From CAZKGE01 sp964636405 (GTDB taxonomy: Bacteria > Bacillota > Clostridia > Christensenellales > CAG-138): 64,000 nucleotides of DNA. This document shows, in pieces, positions 42,776 through 51,408 of this stretch. A program made the position numbers and the translations under genes. The notes under the pieces were generated by a model. That model was not told the origin of the DNA. It ran no database searches and saw nothing but the letters and a program-made list of their open reading frames with translations. The stretch is taken from NCBI GenBank assembly GCA_964636405.1, contig CAZWSI010000006.1, positions 25,935 to 89,934 of the forward strand. The letters are read 5' to 3'. How positions within the stretch are numbered: position 1 is the first letter of the stretch; the number at the start of each line of letters is the position of its first letter.

Positions 42776-44545
42776 TCATCCCAGCAGCTTTTTCACGCGC
42801 CAGAGCGCGTCCTCATGGAGCAGGGCTGTGATGTGCGTGCCGTCGCTCTCGTGCGTTTCGGAGAGGATGTTGCCAAGACGGCGGATCAGCTCCACGGCCT
42901 CATAGCGGTCGTAGGGCACGGTGAGCTCCACCCTGTGCTGCCGCTCGGCAAGCAGCTCCTCTACGCGGGCAAGGAGCGCCTCGAGCCCCTCGCCCGTTTT
43001 CGCGCTGACGGCGATTGCGCCCGGGAGGCGCGGCGGCGGGTTCTCGGCCGCGTCGATCTTGTTGTACACGCGAACGCAGGGCGTATCGGCCGCGCCCAGC
43101 TCGCCGAGCACGCCCTCCACCACGCGAATCTGCACGTCAAAATAGGGGCTTGCCGTGTCGATCACATGAAGAATGAGGTCCGCGTCCTTGACCTCGTCGA
43201 GCGTGGAGCGGAAAGCGTCGATGAGATCGTGCGGAAGCTTATTGATAAATCCCACCGTGTCGCTGAGCATGCATTCCGCGCCGGAGGGCAGGCGGACGCG
43301 CCGCAAAATGGGATCGAGCGTGGCGAAAAGCTTATCCTCCGCGAGCGCGTCGCTGCCGGAGAGCGCGTTAAGGAGCGTCGATTTGCCCGCGTTCGTGTAG
43401 CCGACCAGCGCCACAAGCGGCGTGGGCCCGGCGCTGCGCGCGTCCCGGCGCAAGCCGCGCTGCTTTTCAATTTCTGCCAGCTCCCGCTGCAATTCATAGA
43501 CGCGCCTGCGGATGCGGCGGCGGTCGATTTCCAGCTTCTTTTCACCCGGGCCGCGCATGCCCACGCCCGAGCCGCCCTGCCGGGAGAGCACCTTGCCCAT
43601 GCCGAGGAGCCGGGGGAGCCGGTATTGAAGCTGGGCGAGTTCGACTTGAAGCTTGCCTTCGCGGGATTGCGCGCGCTGCGCGAAGATATCGAGTATGAGC
43701 ATCGTTCGGTCTACAATGGGAAGCCCGAGAATCTCCTCGAGATTGCGAAGCTGCACGGCCGTGAGCTCGTCGTCGAACACGAACAGGTCTGCTTCGGCCG
43801 CGTTGCCCGTAAGCGCGAGCTCCTCCGCCTTGCCGGAGCCAAGATAGGTCGCGTTGTCCACGGAGCGCTTGCGTTGCAGCGCGCGCTCTACCACCTGCAA
43901 GCCCGCCGTTTCGCAAAGCGCCGCCAGCTCGCCCAGGGAATCATAGCCGTCGCTCGATTCAATGCCCGCTAAGATCGCGCGCTCGGGCCGCGCCTGCGTA
44001 ACCGCGTAGGCGGGCGCAAGCAGCCGTTTATCGGCTTCAAAAATCGCGTCCATCAGCCGCTTTTGCGGGAGACGGTCCGGGCGGAGCGGGCCATAGAGCT
44101 CCGTTTGGCGCACGCCGTCGTCCATTTCGCCGATAAAGCCGGCGTAAACGGTTGTAGCGCGTCCGTTTTGCACGCCGACGGCCGCCATTGCGTCGAGGCG
44201 CAGCACATTGAGCGAGCCCATGTCCACATCGGAAAGCATGCCGTCGCCGCCCGGGTGCGTGTGGATGCAGCGCACGCCGCAGAGACGGTCCACATTGCGC
44301 ACGAGGCGCAGCTCGGGGAGCGCCACCGTGAAGCTGTCGCCCACGCGCACCTCGACAATTTCGCCCTGACGGGAGGCATATACGAGAATTTCCCGGTTGA
44401 CCGCGCAGGTGAAGCGCACCAGCGCGTCCAACAGCTCGGCGGAGAGAAACTCCGCAGGCTGCATGCGGCACTCGTAGAGCGCGCACATTTCATCGAGCAG
44501 GGTTTTGCGGATGCCCCGCGTGTTTCCATGCACTTCATTCTTCAT
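42776..44545 (-). CDS. hflX: GTPase HflX with an N-terminal JAMM-like extension
   Basis: Ribosome-associated GTPase that splits stalled ribosomes. 589 residues; E. coli HflX is 426. Residues about 190-589 are standard HflX: ERAILAGIESSDG, ATYLGSGKAEEL, RQGGSGVGMRGPGEKKLE, GYTNAGKST (Lys388), SDTVGFINKLPHDLIDAF, YNKID. The extra 1-190 region contains CIHTHPGGDGMLSDVD with His95, His97, Ser105 and Asp108, the spacing of a JAMM metalloprotease motif (HxH-x10-D), and candidate Glu52 in NREILVY. The ATG lacks a Shine-Dalgarno but coincides with the predicted transcription start. Confidence 0.93.
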   Translation of the reverse strand: MKNEVHGNTRGIRKTLLDEMCALYECRMQPAEFLSAELLDALVRFTCAVNREILVYASRQGEIVEVRVGDSFTVALPELRLVRNVDRLCGVRCIHTHPGGDGMLSDVDMGSLNVLRLDAMAAVGVQNGRATTVYAGFIGEMDDGVRQTELYGPLRPDRLPQKRLMDAIFEADKRLLAPAYAVTQARPERAILAGIESSDGYDSLGELAALCETAGLQVVERALQRKRSVDNATYLGSGKAEELALTGNAAEADLFVFDDELTAVQLRNLEEILGLPIVDRTMLILDIFAQRAQSREGKLQVELAQLQYRLPRLLGMGKVLSRQGGSGVGMRGPGEKKLEIDRRRIRRRVYELQRELAEIEKQRGLRRDARSAGPTPLVALVGYTNAGKSTLLNALSGSDALAEDKLFATLDPILRRVRLPSGAECMLSDTVGFINKLPHDLIDAFRSTLDEVKDADLILHVIDTASPYFDVQIRVVEGVLGELGAADTPCVRVYNKIDAAENPPPRLPGAIAVSAKTGEGLEALLARVEELLAERQHRVELTVPYDRYEAVELIRRLGNILSETHESDGTHITALLHEDALWRVKKLLG

Positions 44546-44551
44546 GCGGGC

Positions 44552-44580
44552 ATTGTAACAGATAAAAAAACGCTTGACAA
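44552..44580 (-). promoter_or_regulatory. hflX promoter (leaderless arrangement)
   Basis: Minus strand TTGTCA (44580-44575), 17 nt, TACAAT (44557-44552), then six bases and the ATG, so the predicted +1 is the A of the start codon. The -35 overlaps that of the divergent marR promoter. Confidence 0.65.
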
Positions 44581-44602
44581 TGCATTTGGGCCGCGCTATA
44601 TT
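44574..44602 (+). promoter_or_regulatory. Sigma-A promoter of the marR-ABC operon
   Basis: Perfect -35 TTGACA (44574-44579), 17-nt spacer, -10 TATATT (44597-44602). Confidence 0.85.
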
Positions 44603-44609
44603 AGAAACC

Positions 44610-44640
44610 GCTTAACTATTAAGCGCTTAATTAAACGCTT
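44610..44640. promoter_or_regulatory. MarR operator candidate
   Basis: Overlapping palindromes start at the predicted transcription start: GCTTAA-CTA-TTAAGC (44610-44624) and TTAAGCGCTTAA (44619-44630), then AATTAAACGCTT. TTAA-centred inverted repeats at +1 fit an autorepressing MarR protein. Confidence 0.65.
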
Positions 44641-44718
44641 CGGGATGGCAGCCGGGCTTCCGGCTCCATTCTTTTTGCGAAGGCCGGCTAGCACGGCGCG
44701 GAAGGACGGAGGAACCGT

Positions 44719-45186
44719 ATGGAACGCAAGGAACTGGGCGCAAGGCTGATACGCGTCAATCACATGCGCAGGCGGCGCGTGCAGCGGATGACGGCGGGCT
44801 ACGAGCTGTATCCGGGCCAACTGCCGATTTTGGAGGCCATTAAGCGGAACCCCGGCAGCACGCAGCAGGACGTGGCTGCGCAGCTTGGGGTTACGCCCGC
44901 GTCGATCGCGCTGTCGGCCAAGCGGCTCAACGCGGCCGGGCTGATTGAAAAGCGCGTGGACGCTGAAAACAAGCGCCGCAACCAGCTTTTCATTACGAAG
45001 CAGGGCGGGCAGGCAGCCGCGCTGTATCGGGAAAGCTTCGACGCGCTCGATGCGGAAACCTTCGCCGGGTTTTCCGAGGAGGAGCAGCAAAGCCTTTGCG
45101 GTTTTCTGGACCGCATGATTGAAAACCTGCGCGCGCAGGGTGAAACGGACGAATGTCCGTTCTGGAAGGAGGGAACGAAGTGCTGA
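44719..45186 (+). CDS. MarR-family regulator of the ABC exporter
   Basis: 155 residues, winged helix: YELYPGQLPILEAIKRNPGSTQQDVAAQLGVTPASIALSAKRLNAAGLIEKRVDAENKRRNQLFIT is classic MarR. Ribosome site GGACGGAGGAACCGT. The last codons overlap the first ABC gene (GTGCTGA), so regulator and exporter are translated together. It probably senses a lipophilic drug or bile compound and releases the TTAA palindromes. The C-terminal CPFW and TKC Cys residues are not known to matter. Confidence 0.94.
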   Translation: MERKELGARLIRVNHMRRRRVQRMTAGYELYPGQLPILEAIKRNPGSTQQDVAAQLGVTPASIALSAKRLNAAGLIEKRVDAENKRRNQLFITKQGGQAAALYRESFDALDAETFAGFSEEEQQSLCGFLDRMIENLRAQGETDECPFWKEGTKC

Positions 45187-46907
45187 AAAAGCTGTCCCGC
45201 TATGTGGGAAAATACAGGATCTACGCCATACTCTCGCCCATACTCGTGGCGCTCGAGGTGGTGTTTGAGGTAGCCATTCCCTTTTTGATGGCCAATATCG
45301 TGGACGTGGGCGTCCCGAATCAGGATTATCTGTACATTTTCAAGATGGGCGGGCTCATGGTGCTCATGGCCGTGTGCGCGCTTGCGCTCGGCGCGCTGTG
45401 CGCACGCTGCGCGGTGGTAGCCTCCAACGGCTTTGCCATGAATCTGCGCATGGCCATGTTTTCCAAGGTGGAGTCCTTCGCCTTTAAAAACACGGACAAG
45501 TTCAGCACCGCGTCGCTCATCACCCGCATGACCAACGATATTACCAATATCCAGCAGGCGTTCCAGATGATCATTCGCATGCTGGCGCGTTCGCCCATGA
45601 TGCTCATTCTCGCCACCGTCATGGCCGTGCGCATCAGCCGCGAGCTTTCCGTTATCATTCTCTGCGCCATCCCGTTTTTGGGGGCGGCGATGTTCATCCT
45701 ATCGAAAATGGCGTTCCCCCGCTTTGAAGCCATGCTCAAAAAGTACGATTCCATGAACGCCCGCACACAGGAGAACCTCATCGCCATCCGCGTGGTCAAG
45801 GCCTTTGTGCGCGGCGATTATGAAAGCGTAAAGTTTGCCGATGCCGCTGGCGCCCTCAAAACGGCGCAGCGCAGGGCGGAAAAGGTGCTGGTGGCCGGCT
45901 CGCCGCTCATGCAGATGACCATGTATCTTTGCATCCTGCTGGTATTGTGGTTTGGCGCGGGGGATATTGTGGGCGGCACGCTGCTAACCGGGCAGCTTAT
46001 GAGCTTTATCAGCTATATTTCGCAGATTCTCGTATCACTGATGATGATCATGATGGTGTTTGTCAACCTCGTGCTCTCCACGGCCTCGGCCAAGCGCATC
46101 CTCGAGGTGCTCGATGAAGTGCCCGCCATTGACGACAGCGCGCAGTTTGCGGGCGCGGAGGTAGCCGACGGCTCCGTCGTGTTCGACGACGTATGCTTTT
46201 CCTACAGCGACAACGCGGATAACCTTACGCTTTCGCATATCGATCTCGCGATCCGTTCCGGGGAAACCGTCGGGATCATCGGCGGCTCGGGTTCGGCCAA
46301 AACGACGCTTGTGCAGCTCATCCCGCGCCTGTACGATGTGCTTTCCGGCTCGGTTCGCGTGGGCGGGCGGGATGTGCGCGAATATCCCATCCATGTGCTG
46401 CGCGGCGCGGTGGGCATGGTGCTGCAAAAGAACGTGCTTTTCTCCGGCACCATCAAGGAAAACGTCAAGTGGGGCGACCCCGGCGCTTCCGACGAGGCTG
46501 TGATTGCCGCCTGCAAGGCCGCGCAGGCGCACGATTTCATTCTGTCCTTCCCGGACGGCTACGATACCGAATTGGGCCAGGGCGGCGTAAACGTATCGGG
46601 CGGGCAGAAGCAGCGGCTCTGCATTGCCCGGGCGCTGCTGAATAAACCGAAGCTTCTGATTCTGGACGATTCCACCTCGGCTGTGGACACCGCAACCGAC
46701 GCGGCCATTCGCGACGCGTTTGCGCGCGTGCACGCGGACACCACCGTGCTGATCATCGCACAGCGCATCGCCTCCGTCATGGACGCGGATCGCATCCTCG
46801 TCATGCACGACGGCGCGGTCAACGGCCTCGGCACGCACGACGAGCTGATGGCCAGCAACGAGATTTACCGCGAGGTGTACGAATCGCAACAGAGGGGGGT
46901 GGCGTAA
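45180..46907 (+). CDS. Heterodimeric ABC exporter, subunit 1 (degenerate Walker B)
   Basis: 575 residues from GTG 45180 (GGAGGGAACGAA upstream). Six-helix membrane domain (1 to about 310) then an ATPase domain: Walker A IIGGSGSAKTT (Ala where Gly is usual), Q-loop VLQKNVLFSGTI, intact signature VSGGQKQR, Walker B LLILDDSTSAVD where the catalytic Glu is Asp, H-loop replaced by IIAQRIA (Gln for His). This is the degenerate partner of LmrCD/BmrCD-type multidrug exporters: its Walker A/B pair with the altered signature of subunit 2 forms the non-hydrolytic site. Confidence 0.93.
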   Translation: MLKKLSRYVGKYRIYAILSPILVALEVVFEVAIPFLMANIVDVGVPNQDYLYIFKMGGLMVLMAVCALALGALCARCAVVASNGFAMNLRMAMFSKVESFAFKNTDKFSTASLITRMTNDITNIQQAFQMIIRMLARSPMMLILATVMAVRISRELSVIILCAIPFLGAAMFILSKMAFPRFEAMLKKYDSMNARTQENLIAIRVVKAFVRGDYESVKFADAAGALKTAQRRAEKVLVAGSPLMQMTMYLCILLVLWFGAGDIVGGTLLTGQLMSFISYISQILVSLMMIMMVFVNLVLSTASAKRILEVLDEVPAIDDSAQFAGAEVADGSVVFDDVCFSYSDNADNLTLSHIDLAIRSGETVGIIGGSGSAKTTLVQLIPRLYDVLSGSVRVGGRDVREYPIHVLRGAVGMVLQKNVLFSGTIKENVKWGDPGASDEAVIAACKAAQAHDFILSFPDGYDTELGQGGVNVSGGQKQRLCIARALLNKPKLLILDDSTSAVDTATDAAIRDAFARVHADTTVLIIAQRIASVMDADRILVMHDGAVNGLGTHDELMASNEIYREVYESQQRGVA

Positions 46908-46908
46908 C

Positions 46909-48792
46909 ATGCCCGGACCGCGTTCCATGAAGGCGCAGGCCAAACCGAAAAACACAAAGGCGACCTTCCGGCGACTGCTGGGATATATGGGGCGTTACCG
47001 CGCGCTGCTTCTCGTTATCCTCGCCGGGATACTCGTATCGGCGGGGGCGGGCGTTGCGGGAACCTATATGCTCAAGCCCATTATCAACGGCGTAGGCGAG
47101 CTGATTAAAACCGGCAGCGCTGATCTGTCGGGGCTGGCGCGCTATCTGCTGCTGCTTGCCGGCATCTACGCCGCGGGCGTGGGCTGCACGTATTTGGTAA
47201 ACCGGCTTGTGCTCACCATTTCCACGGGCGTGCTCGAAGCCGTGCGCGTGGATATGTTTACCAAGCTGCAAAAGCTACCGCTGCGCTATTTTGATTCCCA
47301 AACGCACGGCGAGATCATGAGCCGCTTCAGCAACGATACCGACGCGATGCGCGAAATGCTTTCGCAGGGCCTTCCGCAGCTCATCAGCAGCTCGATTACG
47401 CTCGTGGGCGTGCTCGCCATGATGCTTGTGCTTTCGCCGCTGCTTACGCTGCTCGTGCTGGGCGTCTTCGCGCTCATGCTGCTTGCCGTGTCGAAGCTGG
47501 GCAAGAAATCCGCCTTCTATTTTAAGAAACGGCAGGCGGCCATGGCCAGCGCGAACGGCTATATTGAGGAGATGATCGAGGGCCAGCGCGAGGTCAAGGT
47601 GTTCTGTCACGAGGAGGCGGTCACGGCCGCGTTTGAGGAGCGCGCCGAGAGCCTGCAAGAAAATTCCACCGCCGCCATGACCTTTGCCATGATGCTCATG
47701 CCTATCATGGGCAACCTTAGCTACGCTTTGTACGCGGCGGCGGCAGCGGCGGGCGCGGCGCTCGCCATCATCGGGCGCGCCGATATCGGTACGCTGGCTG
47801 CCTTTTTGCAGTACACGCGCTCGTTTTCGCAGCCGCTCACGCAGGTTTCGCAGCTCTTTAACGGTTTTATCAGCGCGCTGGCGGGCGCGGAGCGCATTTT
47901 TGAGCTCATCGACAGCGAGCCCGAAACGGACGAGGGCGGCGTAACCCTCAAGCGCGTAACCGAGGACGCTTCGGGCGCGCTTACGGAAACCGAGCGCTAC
48001 ACCGGCAATTGGGCGTGGAAGCGGCCCGACGGAAACGGCGGCTTTGGCTTTGTGCCGCTGCGCGGCGATGTGCGCTTTGAGCACGTAACCTTCAGCTACG
48101 ACGGCGAGCGCGACGTGCTCACGGACGTTTCGCTCTACGCGAAGCCCGGCCAGAAGATTGCCTTTGTCGGCTCGACGGGCGCGGGCAAGACCACGATTAC
48201 AAACCTGATCAACCGTTTTTACGACGTGAGGCAGGGGAAAATCACCTATGACGGCATCGACATAAAGGAGATTCGGAAGGACGATCTGCGCCGCTCCCTG
48301 TCCATGGTGTTGCAGGATACGCACCTGTTTACCGGCACGGTGCGCGAGAACATCCGCTACGGCAAGCTCGACGCGACCGACGAGGAGGTCGAGCAGGCGG
48401 CGCGCCTCGCCAACGCGCATTTCTTCATCACGCACTTGCCGCAGGGCTACGATACGGTGCTTACGGCGGACGGCGTAAACCTCTCGCAGGGCCAAAGACA
48501 GTTGCTTGCCATTGCGCGCGCGGCCGTGGCCAATCCGCCCGTGCTCATTCTCGACGAGGCGACCAGCTCCATCGACACCCGCACGGAGCGATTGATCGAA
48601 CGCGGCATGGATAAGCTGATGGCGGGCCGCACGGTGTTCGTTATCGCGCACAGGCTTTCCACGGTGCGCAACGCAAACGCCATCCTCGTGCTCGAGCAGG
48701 GCCGCGTCATCGAGCGCGGCGACCATGAGGAGCTCCTCGAGCAAAAGGGCAAGTATTATCAGCTTTATATGGGCATGTTTGAGCTGAGCTGA
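46909..48792 (+). CDS. Heterodimeric ABC exporter, subunit 2 (catalytic Walker B, altered signature)
   Basis: 627 residues, following subunit 1 by 1 nt. Six membrane helices (about 30-330), a Gly/Arg-rich insertion between the domains (about 345-385), and an ATPase domain: Walker A GSTGAGKTT, VLQDTHLFTGTV, signature LSQGQRQ (Gly to Gln), Walker B VLILDEATSSID with intact Glu, VIAHRLST with His. With subunit 1 this gives one competent site and one degenerate site, as in known heterodimeric multidrug exporters. The substrate is unknown. Confidence 0.94.
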   Translation: MPGPRSMKAQAKPKNTKATFRRLLGYMGRYRALLLVILAGILVSAGAGVAGTYMLKPIINGVGELIKTGSADLSGLARYLLLLAGIYAAGVGCTYLVNRLVLTISTGVLEAVRVDMFTKLQKLPLRYFDSQTHGEIMSRFSNDTDAMREMLSQGLPQLISSSITLVGVLAMMLVLSPLLTLLVLGVFALMLLAVSKLGKKSAFYFKKRQAAMASANGYIEEMIEGQREVKVFCHEEAVTAAFEERAESLQENSTAAMTFAMMLMPIMGNLSYALYAAAAAAGAALAIIGRADIGTLAAFLQYTRSFSQPLTQVSQLFNGFISALAGAERIFELIDSEPETDEGGVTLKRVTEDASGALTETERYTGNWAWKRPDGNGGFGFVPLRGDVRFEHVTFSYDGERDVLTDVSLYAKPGQKIAFVGSTGAGKTTITNLINRFYDVRQGKITYDGIDIKEIRKDDLRRSLSMVLQDTHLFTGTVRENIRYGKLDATDEEVEQAARLANAHFFITHLPQGYDTVLTADGVNLSQGQRQLLAIARAAVANPPVLILDEATSSIDTRTERLIERGMDKLMAGRTVFVIAHRLSTVRNANAILVLEQGRVIERGDHEELLEQKGKYYQLYMGMFELS

Positions 48793-48857
48793 GCGAAAGG
48801 CCGCCCCAAAATCCGTCTTGCCGCGCACACGGGCAAATCGCCTGCTTCGCTTTCTAG

Positions 48858-48885
48858 TTCCTTTCTTTCCCATGAAAGAAAGGAA
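48858..48885. terminator. Long A/T-rich hairpin between convergent genes
   Basis: TTCCTTTCTTTC (48858-48869) pairs perfectly with GAAAGAAAGGAA (48874-48885) over CCAT. The flanks TAGTTC and GAACTA can pair too. No GC-rich stem plus U-run, so its terminator role is tentative. Confidence 0.45.
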
Positions 48886-48896
48886 TAAGGAAAGAA

Positions 48897-49328
48897 CTAA
48901 AAGACGAGCAGCCCGTTTTCGTCATAGCGGAAGTTCGGCCCCCATGCCACCTCCCAATAGTACCCGTCCGGGTCGGCAAAGTACGCGTGGTAGCCGCCCC
49001 AGAATACGCTCTGCGGCTCTTTGACGATGACGCCGCCCGCCGCGCGCACGCGCGCGATCGTTTCGTCCACCTCCTCGCGCCGCGCAACGTTGCAGGCGAG
49101 TGTGACGCCCGCAAAGCCACCTCCTATGGCCGGCGGGTGCTCGGCGCTGATATCTTCAGCCAGGAGGGGCAGGGGATAGAGCTCAAATTTCGTGCCGGGC
49201 GTATTGAAAAACACGACCTCCGGGCTGTCGCCCTTTTCCTCTGTTTCAAAGCCCAGCCCATCCCGGTAAAAGCGCAGCGCGCGCGTCATGTCCCGCACGC
49301 CCAGACAGATGCAGGTAATCTTGTTCAT
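48897..49328 (-). CDS. VOC-family glyoxalase-like protein
   Basis: 143 residues from ATG 49328 (AAGGGAGCCGAACGC upstream). Glyoxalase/bleomycin-resistance fold in two halves: ITCICLGVRDMTRALRFYRDGLGF and GVTLACNVARREEVDETIARVRAAGG, ending FADPDGYYWEVAWGPNF. The WEVAW Glu and the first-half residues fit a metal-binding VOC protein; substrate unknown. Confidence 0.88.
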   Translation of the reverse strand: MNKITCICLGVRDMTRALRFYRDGLGFETEEKGDSPEVVFFNTPGTKFELYPLPLLAEDISAEHPPAIGGGFAGVTLACNVARREEVDETIARVRAAGGVIVKEPQSVFWGGYHAYFADPDGYYWEVAWGPNFRYDENGLLVF

Positions 49329-49412
49329 GCGTTCGGCTCCCTTCATAACTTTTAATTTAAAAGGCGCGCCCGGGCCGTTTCCGGCTTGGACGCGCCTATC
49401 CCAACACAGTGC

Positions 49413-49979
49413 TTAATAGTACTTTCGCACGTCGTCCCCGGCAGGCTTTTCGGCGGGCGCGTCCGTTGCGTTCGCCTCGGAAAAATCGAAGGCGGAGGTC
49501 GGCATGGAGCGCCGGGGCTGTCCCTGCTTTGCCGCGTTTTGCTCGGCCTGCGCCTTGGCGGCGGCCTCCTTATCGGTCATGCGGCGGGTAAACACGATCA
49601 GCAGAACGATCATCGCAATGGCGACGCCCAGACAAACGATGGTGAAGATGGAGAAGAACTGCGGCGTGAGGAAGGAGAACTCGCCCAGCTCCATGCGGGG
49701 AATGAGCTCGTATTGCGCGGCGGCCGCGTCGGTGGCGGGAACGGTTTCCTTATATTCATAAAGCAGGCTCATCGCGATGGAGGAGCCGCCGTTGAGCAGC
49801 ATGGACACGCCGATGACAGCGTAGAGCTTGCGCAAAAGCTTGGGAAATTTCTCCTTGTATTCTTCCTTAATGCCCGGGGCGACAAAGAGCCTGCCCTTGC
49901 CGCGGATTGCGCTTACCAGCACATACACGCCGATGCCCAGCACCAGAATATCGAAAATGGAAATAGAGCTGCCCATCAT
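49413..49979 (-). CDS. Unknown two-helix membrane protein
   Basis: 188 residues, ATG 49979 after GAAGGAG. Helices near 8-24, 52-70 and 104-130, with a charged Ala/Gln-rich C-terminal tail ending DDVRKYY. No family recognised. It follows cysS by 16 nt in the same direction, so it is probably the last gene of the cysE-cysS transcript, but nothing in its sequence suggests cysteine metabolism. Confidence 0.7.
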   Translation of the reverse strand: MMGSSISIFDILVLGIGVYVLVSAIRGKGRLFVAPGIKEEYKEKFPKLLRKLYAVIGVSMLLNGGSSIAMSLLYEYKETVPATDAAAAQYELIPRMELGEFSFLTPQFFSIFTIVCLGVAIAMIVLLIVFTRRMTDKEAAAKAQAEQNAAKQGQPRRSMPTSAFDFSEANATDAPAEKPAGDDVRKYY

Positions 49980-49995
49980 TTGTTCTCCTTCAATT

Positions 49996-51384
49996 CTACA
50001 GTTTTTTAAGCTTGGGTCCCTGCGAGGTATCCTCTACGGTAAAGCCCATGGCCTTGAGCTGATCACGCAGCGTGTCGGCCGCGGCAAAATCGCGGGCTTT
50101 GCGAGCCTGCTGGCGCTTTTCGAGCAGGGAAAGCGCCTCGGCTGGGAATTCGGACTCCTTCTTCGGCATGAGTCCCAGCACACCCGTAAGCGTGTCGTAC
50201 AGGGCGGCTGCCCGCGCAACCGTTTCCTTGCAGCGGGGCGCGGTCACATAGCTGTTGGCGGCGCGGGCAAAGTCGAAGAGCACGCCCAACGCGTCCGCCG
50301 TATTGAGATCGTCGTCCATAGCCGCGTCGAAGCGCGATTGAACGTCGTCAAGCATTTGCGCAAAGACACGGTCCTGCTCCGTCTCGGCGGGCACGGTTTG
50401 CGCTTCGGCAAGGCGCTCGCGCGCGGTCGAAAGGCGCGTAAGGGCCGCGTCGGCCTGCTGCATGAGCTCCCGTGAGAAGTTGACTGGGTTGCGGTAATGC
50501 ACCGAGAGCAGGAACATGCGCACCGTGGCGAGGTCGTAGGTTTCGGCAATATCGCGCACGGTGAAGAAATTCCCCAGGCTCTTGGACATCTTCTGATTGT
50601 CCACGTTGATGTAGCCGTTGTGCATCCAATAGCGCGCGAAGGGCTTGCCCGTGGCGGCCTCGGACTGGGCGATTTCGTTCTCGTGGTGGGGGAAGATCAG
50701 GTCCTGACCGCCCGCGTGGATATCGAAGGTTTCGCCGAGAATGGCCATGCTCATGGCGGAGCACTCAATGTGCCAGCCCGGGCGGCCGCGTCCCCAGGGG
50801 GAGGGCCAGCTCGGCTCGCCGGGCTTTTCGCCCTTCCAAAGCGCAAAATCCAGCGGATCGCGCTTTTCCTCGCCGGATTCCACGCGCGCGCCGTTTTCCA
50901 AATCATCGATGTTCTGCCCGGAAAGCTTGCCGTAGCCCGGGAAGCTCCGCACGGAAAAGTATACGTCGCCGGTGTCTGTGGCATAGGCGTGGCCCTTGTC
51001 CACAAGCGTCCGCACAAGGGCAATGATCTCGTCGATGTGCTCCGTGGCGCGCGGGTTGCAGCTTGCGCGCCGCACGCCCAGCGCGTCGGCGTCGTGATAG
51101 TATTCCGCGATAAAACGTTCGCCGAGCGCGGATACGGTCGTACCCTCCTCGTTGGCGCGGCGGATCATTTTATCGTCGATATCGGTGAAGTTTTGGACAA
51201 AGGTCACCTCGTAGCCCCGGTATTCCAGATACCGGCGGAGCGTGTCGAACACGATAAAGGGACGCGCGTTGCCGATGTGGAAATAGTTGTACACCGTGGG
51301 GCCGCACACGTACATGGAGATTTTGCCGGGCTTTTGCGCAACAAGCTCCTCTTTTTTGCGGGTCATCGTATTATAAATCTGCAT
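49996..51384 (-). CDS. cysS: Cysteinyl-tRNA synthetase
   Basis: 462 residues. Class I motifs: MYVCGPTVYNYFHIGNARPF (HIGH as HIGN) with the zinc-binding Cys, VQNFTDIDDKMIRRA, GWHIECSAMS, HAGGQDLIFPHHENE and KMSKSLGN (KMSKS). The C-terminal DALR-like helical domain ends RDFAAADTLRDQLKAMGF. It follows cysE by 24 nt, the usual Firmicute cysE-cysS order that links cysteine synthesis with its charging. Confidence 0.97.
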   Translation of the reverse strand: MQIYNTMTRKKEELVAQKPGKISMYVCGPTVYNYFHIGNARPFIVFDTLRRYLEYRGYEVTFVQNFTDIDDKMIRRANEEGTTVSALGERFIAEYYHDADALGVRRASCNPRATEHIDEIIALVRTLVDKGHAYATDTGDVYFSVRSFPGYGKLSGQNIDDLENGARVESGEEKRDPLDFALWKGEKPGEPSWPSPWGRGRPGWHIECSAMSMAILGETFDIHAGGQDLIFPHHENEIAQSEAATGKPFARYWMHNGYINVDNQKMSKSLGNFFTVRDIAETYDLATVRMFLLSVHYRNPVNFSRELMQQADAALTRLSTARERLAEAQTVPAETEQDRVFAQMLDDVQSRFDAAMDDDLNTADALGVLFDFARAANSYVTAPRCKETVARAAALYDTLTGVLGLMPKKESEFPAEALSLLEKRQQARKARDFAAADTLRDQLKAMGFTVEDTSQGPKLKKL

Positions 51385-51408
51385 ACCGTACCTCCGGCGA
51401 ACAGTATA

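Noticed and set aside
42524..43972. 482-residue open frame running from the small gene into hflX antisense
   Set aside because: Only its first ~32 codons look real; the rest mirrors hflX. Explained better by a frameshift and a natural stop at 42764.
46270..46310. Loss of function of ABC subunit 1 because of the altered Walker A (GSGSAKTT)
   Set aside because: Similar variants are common in the degenerate subunit of heterodimeric exporters; the partner keeps a catalytic Glu.
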